From positions 62,001 to 126,000 of the forward strand of contig NZ_UFQC01000014.1 in NCBI RefSeq assembly GCF_900496975.1: DNA of 64,000 bases. The letters are read 5' to 3'. The notes under the pieces were generated by a model. It was not told the DNA's origin and made no database searches. It saw nothing but the letters and a program-made list of their open reading frames with translations. Positions 51,282-58,685 of this stretch are shown one piece after another. A program made the translations under genes and the position numbers. Position 1 is the first letter of the stretch, and every line of letters begins with the position of its first letter. Source of the DNA: Achromobacter veterisilvae (GTDB lineage: Bacteria > Pseudomonadota > Gammaproteobacteria > Burkholderiales > Burkholderiaceae_B).

Positions 51282-52613
51282 ATTGTGAGTACTACGATGC
51301 ACCATCTTTTGCAAAGTTTCGATTTCAATCATGGAGCCGCCTGAATTACACAGGCGCTTTACTATATCTTCTTCAGATGCATTGAGCTTCCCATTGGTTA
51401 GCATGTGCTGCGCTGATTTTTTAATATTTTTAGCTAATCCTCCTTGATCAGTGAGCGTATTTGTTGACCTATAGTGAAGGTCACTCACCTCGATCAAAGC
51501 CCGTGTCAACATCGTTGCAGCAAGAGGGAACTTGCTGAGGTCAATTGCGCGAAGTTCCGATACAAGCGTTTGCTCCTTTGGATAACCCGTAGTGGGGATT
51601 CCAATGCCTGGAGCTTTGCTTCCAAAGATTTTCTTTCTATCAGCAGCGGACGTTACTGGTGTAGACACTGCTCGCGGAGGTTGAGCAGTCGTTGCTGGCG
51701 AAGGTGATTGGGAAGGAAATCCGCTAGGCCCACTCTGTGAGGAAGAGATCGCTGACGACGGGGAGGATGAGGACGCACTGACTAGTGCTGCTGGCGAGCC
51801 TGATGGCACTAAAGATGTGGGTAGGGAAATCCCAGCAGATGCTCGAACCTCGTCGATGTATCGCCTCGCTTGCTCAGGCGTGAAAACGTCATTGACGCTT
51901 TTCCCGCGCCCAAAATCACCAACAACCCGTGTTGCCATCTGTCGCACAGTTGCTAATGGCATGTTGAGCGTCAATTCGTCATTTGCATCGATATCGAAGC
52001 CGAGCAGCCGAAGATTGTCGATAGAGAAAAATCGCTGCAACGTCGAAATCGGAAATTCGTCTTCTACAAATACACCTTGACCTTCTGCCCAAAGAGCGTA
52101 CTGTCCCGCACGCTTGTATTCGGCTGCATGACCGTGATTCAGCAAATACAACGTCCGCAAGTAGGCGGACCAATCCATCTGGCCAACTCCCCCCATCTCG
52201 CCTTGATGACGTGATAAAACCTCACGAATCATCGCCTGTTCATTATCAGTGACAGTTAGATCAACATGAGACGGAAATTCTGTGTATGTTGCCGCGAGCT
52301 TGGTAAGCTTCGGGACCAGATCGACATCTGGACACATCGCCGGTTTATTCAGGAGCTTGAGAGCCGTCGTACGACGGTTCCCATCTTTTACCGTGTATGT
52401 CCCGTCGCCATTGGGAGAGGCTAGTATAGGCATCGTCGTAAGCCCATCCTTGGCAATACTTTCGCAGATTGCCAAAAATTGGTCTCGCTTTCGCAGAATG
52501 CGGCGAATGCAGTCGTTCTGATCCGAGCCGGCCCGAATTCGCGCATTATGAACGTCCAGCAAGATGTCCTCTACAGCTACGCCGGGTATCAATTTAAAAT
52601 CGCTGCGTGCCAT
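51213..52613 (-). CDS. ParB/sulfiredoxin-fold protein with Ser/Pro-rich linker
   Basis: 466 aa. Residues about 10-130 are a ParB/Srx-type domain with the nucleotide-binding motif KDGNRRTTALKLL (76-88). A middle region (140-255) is helical. Residues 265-325 are a low-complexity Ser/Pro/Ala linker. The helical C-terminal domain (330-466) has RALIEVSDLHYR and KMVHRSTHNLD. No ParA gene or parS site is visible, so plasmid partition is unlikely. ParB-like domains also hydrolyse nucleotides and appear in defence proteins. Tail-to-tail overlap with the methyltransferase. Function unknown. Confidence 0.65.
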   Translation of the reverse strand: MARSDFKLIPGVAVEDILLDVHNARIRAGSDQNDCIRRILRKRDQFLAICESIAKDGLTTMPILASPNGDGTYTVKDGNRRTTALKLLNKPAMCPDVDLVPKLTKLAATYTEFPSHVDLTVTDNEQAMIREVLSRHQGEMGGVGQMDWSAYLRTLYLLNHGHAAEYKRAGQYALWAEGQGVFVEDEFPISTLQRFFSIDNLRLLGFDIDANDELTLNMPLATVRQMATRVVGDFGRGKSVNDVFTPEQARRYIDEVRASAGISLPTSLVPSGSPAALVSASSSSPSSAISSSQSGPSGFPSQSPSPATTAQPPRAVSTPVTSAADRKKIFGSKAPGIGIPTTGYPKEQTLVSELRAIDLSKFPLAATMLTRALIEVSDLHYRSTNTLTDQGGLAKNIKKSAQHMLTNGKLNASEEDIVKRLCNSGGSMIEIETLQKMVHRSTHNLDRQFVNTLWDNIGCFVRACWA

Positions 52614-52637
52614 AAACCCTCCGAATTATGCCCCAAG

Positions 52638-52665
52638 AGTGTAACCGACTCTTACCTTGGGTCAA
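52638..52665 (-). promoter_or_regulatory. Promoter of the ParB-like gene
   Basis: On the minus strand TTGACC (52660-52665), 16-bp spacer, TACACT (52638-52643), about 25 bp before the start codon, which has GGAGGG upstream. An inverted CTCTTACC / GGTAAGAG pair (near 52649-52656 and 52693-52700) lies in and beside it and might be an operator. Confidence 0.55.
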
Positions 52666-52882
52666 CCTCAATCCAGTTCTGAGGGCCTGATAGGTAAGAG
52701 CCTGTACGCCGAGAAGGGCTCTCCAGGGCTATCGGAGAGCGGTCCGCCCCCAAAATTCAGTTACGCATATCCTTTCCGGGCTACCCGTCGGGATACTCCC
52801 CAAACTCCTCCACTCTAGAAATTTTCACTCACATATCACCTCCCTGAGCACGCACCCGTGTGCCTTATCTCATGAGGTCGAT

Positions 52883-53251
52883 ATGTCCAAACCCTTTTCC
52901 GCCGCACATTTCCCTCCCTCCTGCCCCCGCTGCTACTCCACCCGCGTCATCACCCATGACTACGCACGCACCACGGGCAGCGTCGTCGGCGGTGTCGCTG
53001 GCGCGGGCAGCGCTGCCGCCGCAGCGATGGCTGGCGCAGAAACCGGCACCGTCGTCGGCGCGTTCGCCGGTCCGCCCGGTGCGTTCCTTGGCGGCATTGC
53101 CGGCGCGTTGATCGGCGTACTGATTGGCGCCGTCGCCGGCTCGACCGCCGGCGGTGCGGTTGGCGAAGTCATTGACGACACCGTGCTCGACAACTTCGAG
53201 TGCAAAGACTGCAGCCATACCTTCGGCCACAAGAAGCTGTCCCAAGGCTGA
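52883..53251 (+). CDS. Zinc-ribbon protein with inserted glycine-zipper membrane segment
   Basis: 122 aa. CPRC near residue 14 and CKDC near residue 108 look like the two knuckles of one zinc ribbon. Between them is a glycine/alanine-rich hydrophobic stretch (VVGGVAGAGSAAAAAMAGAE, then GGIAGALIGVLIGAVAG) typical of glycine-zipper membrane insertions. GAGG precedes the start and a strong terminator follows. I do not recognise a named family; such proteins occur on plasmids and islands. It may act at the membrane. Confidence 0.65.
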   Translation: MSKPFSAAHFPPSCPRCYSTRVITHDYARTTGSVVGGVAGAGSAAAAAMAGAETGTVVGAFAGPPGAFLGGIAGALIGVLIGAVAGSTAGGAVGEVIDDTVLDNFECKDCSHTFGHKKLSQG

Positions 53252-53283
53252 CCCGCCGCCTTCTGTTTTTCCTATTCACATAG

Positions 53284-53318
53284 ATGCCTACAGCCCCTAC
53301 CGGGCTGTAGGCATTTTG
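53284..53318 (+). terminator. Rho-independent terminator
   Basis: ATGCCTACAGCCC and GGGCTGTAGGCAT form a 13-bp perfect stem with a CTACC loop, followed by TTTT. It ends the zinc-ribbon gene transcript. Confidence 0.85.
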
Positions 53319-53349
53319 CGTCGATGTACCTCATTTCAAGGAGCACACC

Positions 53350-54315
53350 ATGCACCTCGTACATACCATGGCCTACCTTGGCCAACAGCCCTGGCACGGC
53401 CAGGGCAATCAGCTTTCCCCTAATTCGCCGCTAGAAGTCTGGGCGCAGCAGGCCGGGATGGCCTGGCACATCGAATCGGCGGATGTTCGCTACGTCGCCA
53501 ACGATGACGGCATGGGCTCCATCCATGCCTTCCCCGAACAAAAAGTGCTGTACCGCTCGGACACCAAGGCCCCGCTGTCGGTCGTGTCCAAGCGCTTCCA
53601 GGTCGTACAGCCGCATGACGTCCTGGAGTTCTACCGCGACCTCACCGAGGCGGGCGGGTTCGAGCTTGAAACCGCTGGCGTGCTGAAAGAAGGCCGCAAG
53701 CTGTGGGCGCTGGCCAGGACCGGCCAAAGCGCTTGCCTCAAAGGCCGCGACCGGGTGAATGGCTATCTGCTGCTGGCCACCGCCTGCGATGGCACGCTGG
53801 CGACCACGGCGCAATTCACTTCCGTTCGCGTGGTCTGCAACAACACCCTTGCCATTGCCTTGCGCGACGGCGATGGCGTGGTCAAGGTGCCTCACCGCAG
53901 CCAGTTCGACCCGCAGGCGGTTAAGCGTCAGCTAGGCATCGCGGTCTCCTGCTGGGATGCTTTCATAGCCCGCATGAAAGCGCTGGCCGAATGCAAGGTG
54001 AAGAACGATGCCGTGGAGGCGTTCCTCAAGCGTGTGCTGACCTATCCGGTCAATCCGCAGGCTGACGGCATTCCTACAGCAATCAACGACCGCGCCATGA
54101 AGGCCGTGCAGGGACTCTACGTCGGTCGTGGCAAAGGTTCGGAAATGGCCTCGGCGTCCAGGACGGCTTGGGGCCTGCTCAACAGCGTCACGGAGTACGT
54201 CGACCACCACCGCCGCGCCCGTTCCAGCGATCATCGGCTAGATGCGGCCTGGTTTGGCGCGGGCGCTGCCCTCAAACAGAAGGCTTTGAACGAGGCATTG
54301 AAGCTGGTGGCGTGA
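53350..54315 (+). CDS. DUF932 (phage/plasmid-like TIGR03299) protein
   Basis: 321 aa, AAGGAG before the ATG. Family features: WHGQGNQL near the start, SVVSKRFQVVQPHDVLEFYRDL, and RVVCNNTLAIAL in the middle. These proteins are common on phages, plasmids and integrative elements next to YqaJ nuclease genes; they are thought to serve DNA recombination or anti-restriction, but this is not proven. It starts the recombination block of the element. Confidence 0.82.
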   Translation: MHLVHTMAYLGQQPWHGQGNQLSPNSPLEVWAQQAGMAWHIESADVRYVANDDGMGSIHAFPEQKVLYRSDTKAPLSVVSKRFQVVQPHDVLEFYRDLTEAGGFELETAGVLKEGRKLWALARTGQSACLKGRDRVNGYLLLATACDGTLATTAQFTSVRVVCNNTLAIALRDGDGVVKVPHRSQFDPQAVKRQLGIAVSCWDAFIARMKALAECKVKNDAVEAFLKRVLTYPVNPQADGIPTAINDRAMKAVQGLYVGRGKGSEMASASRTAWGLLNSVTEYVDHHRRARSSDHRLDAAWFGAGAALKQKALNEALKLVA

Positions 54316-54349
54316 ATCAGCTCAGCAGGCATTACCTCACATCCCCATG

Positions 54350-54390
54350 AACCCGGCAGCGCCCATGCGCTGGCGGGTTTCTTCATTTTT
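54350..54390 (+). terminator. Rho-independent terminator
   Basis: AACCCG and CGGGTT with inner CAGCGC / GCGCTG (one mismatch between) form a long stem followed by TTTCTTCATTTTT. It lies between the DUF932 and YqaJ genes, so these have at least partly separate transcripts. Confidence 0.75.
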
Positions 54391-54403
54391 GGAGTTTTCC
54401 ATC

Positions 54404-55393
54404 ATGGCTTTACCGAAACGAAAGTGTGAAAATCGGCCCGCTCTGCGCCTGATCGACACCCGCAAGATCGATCGCACCGACTGGCTGGAAGTGCGCAAGC
54501 AAGGCATTGGCGGCTCCGATGCCGCTGCAGCCGTGGGCCTGTCTCCCTACAAATCCCCGCTCGAACTCTGGATGGAGAAGACGGGACGCGATGCCGGCCT
54601 GCCCAAGATCGACCCGAAGGACACGGCCCACCCGACGTATTGGGGCACGTACCTGGAACCCATCGTGGCGGCGGCCTACACGCAGCAGACGGGCAACCGC
54701 GTGCGCAAGGTCAACGCCGTCCTGCAACATCCGCAATTTCCCTTCCTGCTCGCCAACCTCGACCGGGAAGTGACCGGCACACCGCTCGTACAACTGCTGG
54801 AATGCAAGACGGCGGGCGAGTTCGGTGCCAAGCTATGGCAAGACGGCGTGCCCGAATACGTGCAGCTCCAGGTACAGCATCAGCTTGCCGTCACCGGCAA
54901 ACAGGCCGCGCACGTGGCCGTGCTGCTCTGCGGCCAAAAGCTGGAAATCCATCTTATCCGGCGCGATGACGAACTGATCTCCCGTCTCATCACGCTGGAA
55001 GCGCGGTTCTGGGAATACGTCACGACCGACACCCCGCCGCCCGCGGACGGCTCCGAATCGGCGGATCGAGCTTTGCGCGTGCTTTACCCCGGCAACGCCC
55101 CTGCCGTGGATTTCAGCGACGACCGCGACCTGTCGGCCAGGTTCGCCGATCTGGTCAGCCTGCGCGCCGACATCAAGACCAAGGAGGCACAGGCCGAAAA
55201 GCTCAAGCAGGTCATCCAGCGGGCGATGGGCGACGCCTCCGAGGCCCGATTCGAGACGGGCCGCGTGCTGTTTCGGCGCAGCCTGGACAGCACGACGATC
55301 AACATAGATCTCTTGTTGCTGAACCATCCCGATCTGGCCGTCGAGTATGCCACCACCAAACCCGGCACGCGCCGGTTTCTGATCCGCGATTGA
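54404..55393 (+). CDS. YqaJ-family viral recombinase (lambda-exonuclease-like)
   Basis: 329 aa from ATG 54404. The PD-(D/E)XK nuclease core is clear: GIGGSDAAAAVGLSPYKSPLELW, Glu in WGTYLEPIVAAAY, Asp in LLANLDRE and Glu-x-Lys in LLECKTA. It should chew 5' ends of double-stranded DNA for recombination with an annealing protein. A C-terminal helical part (LRADIKTKEAQAEKLKQVIQ) looks coiled-coil. The next gene, 28 bp on, may provide the partner. Confidence 0.87.
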   Translation: MALPKRKCENRPALRLIDTRKIDRTDWLEVRKQGIGGSDAAAAVGLSPYKSPLELWMEKTGRDAGLPKIDPKDTAHPTYWGTYLEPIVAAAYTQQTGNRVRKVNAVLQHPQFPFLLANLDREVTGTPLVQLLECKTAGEFGAKLWQDGVPEYVQLQVQHQLAVTGKQAAHVAVLLCGQKLEIHLIRRDDELISRLITLEARFWEYVTTDTPPPADGSESADRALRVLYPGNAPAVDFSDDRDLSARFADLVSLRADIKTKEAQAEKLKQVIQRAMGDASEARFETGRVLFRRSLDSTTINIDLLLLNHPDLAVEYATTKPGTRRFLIRD

Positions 55394-55421
55394 TCCACCC
55401 CAACTTTCACAGGAGAACACC

Positions 55422-56324
55422 ATGCTCAAGGGCCTGGCGATCACCCCGCCCGTGGTTGGGCGGATTTCCATTGGCCGTATTGTCGAAAAGAATGGCAAAC
55501 GACTCCCCGAGAAAGATGATCAGTTCACTATCACGACCCAGGTGCAAACGCGTGACGGCTGGCTACGGCATCCCCAAGACGAAGTGCAGCGCAAACTCCA
55601 TGGAGGCGACAAGCTGCGTACTGTCTCTATCCGCCTCCCCTTCAATGATCCCGATCTGAACTTGCGAGCCAACTATTCCTGCTTTGACCGAGAGGACGGG
55701 CAACTGATGTGCATGGGCAACGGCGAAACTTGCCGTCGCAAGACCGAGGATGGGGTTCAGATGTTGCCTTGCCCTGCACCTGGTCGCTGCGACTTTCACC
55801 ATGGAGGATGCAAACCCTATGGTCGGTTGCACGTCGTCATAGGAGATCAAGACGAATTGGGCACGTTCGTCCTGCGCACCACTTCCTACAACTCCATCCG
55901 GACGTTGGCTGCACGCATGCGTTATCTCCATGCAGTTTCGAGCGGAAATCTCGCTACCCTGCCCCTTGAATTGCGGCTACGCGGCAAGTCCACCACGCAA
56001 AGCTATCGGGCCGCCATCTACTACATCGATCTGGTGATCGGCAACGGCGCGAGTCTGGGAGCCGCCATCCAGGAAGCACGACGCCTAGCCGAAGAACGAG
56101 CGAAGATGGGCTTCGATCAACAGGCATTGGACAATGCGGCGCGCTTTGGATACGCCAATGGAGCGTACGAAGAATCGGAAGAGGACGCACCTGCCCTCGC
56201 TGAGGAATTCTTTCCCGAACTTTTGAACAAAGGTCCGCAGGCTACACCAAGGAAGAACACTGATTCTCGACACAGCACTCTGTCCGAAAAGCTAAGGCAG
56301 CGCGCCGAAACAGTGTCAACGTAA
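55422..56324 (+). CDS. Recombination-directionality-factor-like metal-binding protein
   Basis: 300 aa, AGGAG before the ATG. The opening GLAITPPVVGRISIGRIVEKNG matches proteins of mobile elements annotated as recombination directionality factor (phage Gp3-like) or hydrolase/metal-binding. A cysteine-rich middle (Cys in CMGNGETCRRK and LPCPAPGRCDFHHGGC) probably binds zinc. It follows YqaJ by 28 bp. It may act in strand annealing or in control of the integrase; which one is open. Confidence 0.7.
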   Translation: MLKGLAITPPVVGRISIGRIVEKNGKRLPEKDDQFTITTQVQTRDGWLRHPQDEVQRKLHGGDKLRTVSIRLPFNDPDLNLRANYSCFDREDGQLMCMGNGETCRRKTEDGVQMLPCPAPGRCDFHHGGCKPYGRLHVVIGDQDELGTFVLRTTSYNSIRTLAARMRYLHAVSSGNLATLPLELRLRGKSTTQSYRAAIYYIDLVIGNGASLGAAIQEARRLAEERAKMGFDQQALDNAARFGYANGAYEESEEDAPALAEEFFPELLNKGPQATPRKNTDSRHSTLSEKLRQRAETVST

Positions 56325-56636
56325 GCGCTGGCGTTTGATCTCGGGCGGTGACGCAGCGTTCGCCCGACGATCTCCCGTGGGAGCCAAGGACACTTCGTCA
56401 AGTGGGCCAAATAATTCGGCGAGCGTCACCCCTAGGGCGAAGCAGATATTCCCCAATGTCTCGATAGAGGGGTTCGCGACTCCCCGTTCAATTGCGGAGA
56501 TGTAGGTCCGATCAACGTGGGCTTCGAAAGCCAAAGTTTCCTGAGACTTATCGGCCGCATGGCGGCATTGCTTAACCCGCTTTCCCAGGGCTTGGGAGAG
56601 CGAAGGAGCTGGAGGTGCGGGGCGTCTGGTAGCCAT
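56316..56636 (-). CDS. XRE-family transcriptional regulator
   Basis: 106 aa. HTH: SQETLAFEAHVDRTYISAIERGVANPSIETL. Its 3' end overlaps the convergent recombination gene by 9 bp. It resembles small phage-type and restriction-controller repressors. It probably controls its own promoter and the rightward small-gene transcript starting at 56799 through the 162-bp region between them. Confidence 0.85.
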   Translation of the reverse strand: MATRRPAPPAPSLSQALGKRVKQCRHAADKSQETLAFEAHVDRTYISAIERGVANPSIETLGNICFALGVTLAELFGPLDEVSLAPTGDRRANAASPPEIKRQRLR

Positions 56637-56798
56637 GACTGGGCAGGATGCCCATTCGTAGACTGATTCACGACGCTATACACACATCAATTTTTGTTGA
56701 CTATACTCTACAACTGGAAACTGAGTGGTTTCTGAAAAGTAAGAACAGCCTGAACTTGGGGCACAGCCCCCTCTAACCTATTGATTAACGAGGAAAAT

Positions 56799-56963
56799 AT
56801 GGCAGCAAAATGTGGAGAGTGCGGCGGCAAAGGCCATACTGAATGCCCCTTGGAGTACGGCACGGATCGTCACCCCAGCGGCTGCCCGAGCTGCGGAGGT
56901 TCCAATCGCGTGACATGTTCCGAATGTGGCGGCACGGGCAAGTCCGACGAAACGGATGACTGA
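56799..56963 (+). CDS. Small DnaJ-type zinc-finger protein
   Basis: 54 aa, GAGGAAA before the ATG. Three CxxCxGxG-like repeats are seen (CGECGGKG, CPSCGGSN, CSECGGTG) plus an extra Cys in TECP, giving enough ligands for two zinc ions as in the DnaJ cysteine-rich domain. There is no J-domain. It may be a stand-alone protein- or nucleic-acid-binding module of the element. Confidence 0.65.
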   Translation: MAAKCGECGGKGHTECPLEYGTDRHPSGCPSCGGSNRVTCSECGGTGKSDETDD

Positions 56964-56993
56964 TCTATACCCCCCAATCGTTCCAACAAACAA

Positions 56994-57185
56994 ATGAAGT
57001 TCTTCAGCCTCAAGGATCGTCTTGATGACTTGAAGTGGTCATCAAGCGCCGGCGACAGGATCGTCAATGGCGCAAAGCTTCTTGGGGCGGTCGTTGCCAA
57101 CACCGCCATCGGAGTCGGCAAGATCGCCACCGAGATCTCCCCCATCGTCAAAGAGCGGATCGAATCAGAAAAGCGAAAGCCCTAA
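56994..57185 (+). CDS. Small hypothetical protein
   Basis: 63 aa. A basic/acidic N-terminus (KFFSLKDRLDDLKW) is followed by an amphipathic or weakly hydrophobic stretch (GAKLLGAVVANTAIGVGKIATEI) and a charged tail. No ribosome site is obvious. It lies 30 bp after the zinc-finger gene and before a strong terminator, so it is probably expressed with it. I do not recognise a family. Confidence 0.5.
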   Translation: MKFFSLKDRLDDLKWSSSAGDRIVNGAKLLGAVVANTAIGVGKIATEISPIVKERIESEKRKP

Positions 57186-57203
57186 CTCAATTTCCCTCTA
57201 ACC

Positions 57204-57233
57204 TCGGCCTACCTGTGTAGGCCGACTTTTTTT
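57204..57233 (+). terminator. Rho-independent terminator
   Basis: TCGGCCTAC and GTAGGCCGA form a 9-bp stem with a CTGT loop followed by C and seven T. It closes the small-gene transcript. Confidence 0.85.
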
Positions 57234-57249
57234 ACGGCACAGGAAAGTC

Positions 57250-57750
57250 ATGAACTACAAGAAAATCATCATCGCAATCGCCCTTGCAGGCTCGATCAGT
57301 TCTACGTTCGCGGGCGAGGCACCTTTCGAAGTCTCCTTGGGCACATCGCAGCGCATACCAAGAATTCTTCTTGAAACAGTGGTGAACCAAGTCACAGTGA
57401 CGGGCTATAGCGTCAATCGCGGAAACTGCGACCCACGTATCAACCAGATGCTTTCCGTGCCGACCACCTTCAAGTTCGGCCAATCCTACGGAATCTCAGC
57501 TCCCGCGTGCAACGTGAAAGAAATTTCCATTGATACCAACTTGGGTACATACGTCTATTCGTTCGGGGCACAGGCAGCCCAAAGATCAAATCCGCCGGCC
57601 AAGTCCCCTGCGTCGTCCAGCAGCGGCAACGGCGAAGCATGCTTGAAAGCAAAGATTAAAGCTGCGAACGACGAAGGCTACCCGGTTTCAAATGACGTAT
57701 ACAACGAGTGGCGCGGAGAGTGTGGACTACCTCCCAAATCGCTGTACTGA
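57250..57750 (+). CDS. Secreted hypothetical protein
   Basis: 166 aa with AGGAAAG before the ATG. A typical signal peptide (KKIIIAIALAGSISSTFA, cleavage after AFA-like TFAG) predicts export. Four later Cys (NCDPR, PACNV, ACLK, GECG) could form disulfides, and a Ser/Pro-rich linker (PPAKSPASSSSGNG) separates a short C-terminal domain. No family recognised. An exported cargo protein of a mobile element could alter the cell surface, but that is speculation. Confidence 0.6.
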   Translation: MNYKKIIIAIALAGSISSTFAGEAPFEVSLGTSQRIPRILLETVVNQVTVTGYSVNRGNCDPRINQMLSVPTTFKFGQSYGISAPACNVKEISIDTNLGTYVYSFGAQAAQRSNPPAKSPASSSSGNGEACLKAKIKAANDEGYPVSNDVYNEWRGECGLPPKSLY

Positions 57751-57819
57751 TTAACGTCCATAGAGGAAGTGTATCCATGCAGGCTCAGCAGGAATCATCT
57801 CCTCAGAGCCTGCAACCGC

Positions 57820-58488
57820 CTAGTCGCTTCTACGGGGGAAGATCCGAATGCCAAAAAGCTTGTCATCCTCACCTCGATCTCTCGGCACCTGATCACATTT
57901 GGCCATGTATTCGGCGATGAACGTACGCAATGCTCTGCGCATGACTTCGTCTTTCCGATTAACTTGCCCAAGGCCCACTCCCCACCGATACTCAAAGTGA
58001 TCCTTGTGAGCATTCGAATTCCAGTAATCGCCCCAACCCTTGGTGACAACCCCTGCCCAGTATTCGCCGATATCCCGCGCTACCAGCACATCTGCCTTGC
58101 GCTCCGCTGAATAGAAGATCAAAAAGTGCAGGTGAAGGCCGCCCCCGCGATCACCCTCTTCCAAATGCCATATGCATCCACGTATTCGCCTAAGCAGGGA
58201 ATTGGTTTCCATGTTGCGGACAAATCGGTCGCGGTGCCGCTGTATGGTCAGAAAACTGACATCCTCACGATAGGATTTCCGATAGTTCAACGTCAGAAAT
58301 AGCACCAAATAGCGTGCGCTACGACCGAACATTTCCTCCTCGAAATCTAGTCCTCGCCTCCTGTTTCTACGCATCCTAGCCTGCGTTGCCTTTCGACTTC
58401 TAGCCTCATCATCGCGACTAATCTCGACTTGATAGTTTTCTTCATTGTTCATGATCGATCTCGTTGTAGATTCCAACAGATCAGTCAT
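57820..58488 (-). CDS. YagK/YfjJ (inovirus Gp2)-like HUH replication protein
   Basis: 222 aa. The HUH-type motif GGGLHLHFLIFY with His-x-His near residue 120 is preceded by CIWHLEEGDRGG and followed by a Tyr/Lys-rich segment including FIAEYMAKCDQ, as in inovirus Gp2-like Rep proteins. It likely nicks a replication origin of the excised element. An N-terminal basic region (RSRKATQARMRRNRRR) could bind DNA. An internal ATG at 58452 is an alternative start. Confidence 0.72.
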   Translation of the reverse strand: MTDLLESTTRSIMNNEENYQVEISRDDEARSRKATQARMRRNRRRGLDFEEEMFGRSARYLVLFLTLNYRKSYREDVSFLTIQRHRDRFVRNMETNSLLRRIRGCIWHLEEGDRGGGLHLHFLIFYSAERKADVLVARDIGEYWAGVVTKGWGDYWNSNAHKDHFEYRWGVGLGQVNRKDEVMRRALRTFIAEYMAKCDQVPRDRGEDDKLFGIRIFPRRSD

Positions 58489-58594
58489 GCCTATATTTTT
58501 TTATTTTTCAAACACAATAGAACCACAACATTTCGACCACCTACTTCATTACATAAGAAGCATTAACCCACAGAGTAGAGATGGCAGATCAACA

Positions 58595-58632
58595 GTAAAA
58601 AACCCCGCCGCGCCTCCGTCGTCGCGCCGGGG
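58595..58632 (-). terminator. Rho-independent terminator of the replication block
   Basis: On the minus strand CCCCGGCGCGACG...GCGCGGCGGGG folds into a GC-rich stem with one mismatch, followed by TTTTTT. It lies just downstream of the RepA-like gene. Confidence 0.75.
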
Positions 58633-58685
58633 ATTGTCAGTTTTCATTATGGGCTTTTATGTCGCCGCGAGCGGAACATTTTGAC

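Noticed and set aside
51213-52613. Plasmid partition ParB
   Set aside because: No ParA ATPase gene and no clustered parS-like repeats nearby; the long Ser/Pro linker and C-terminal domain do not look like partition ParB.
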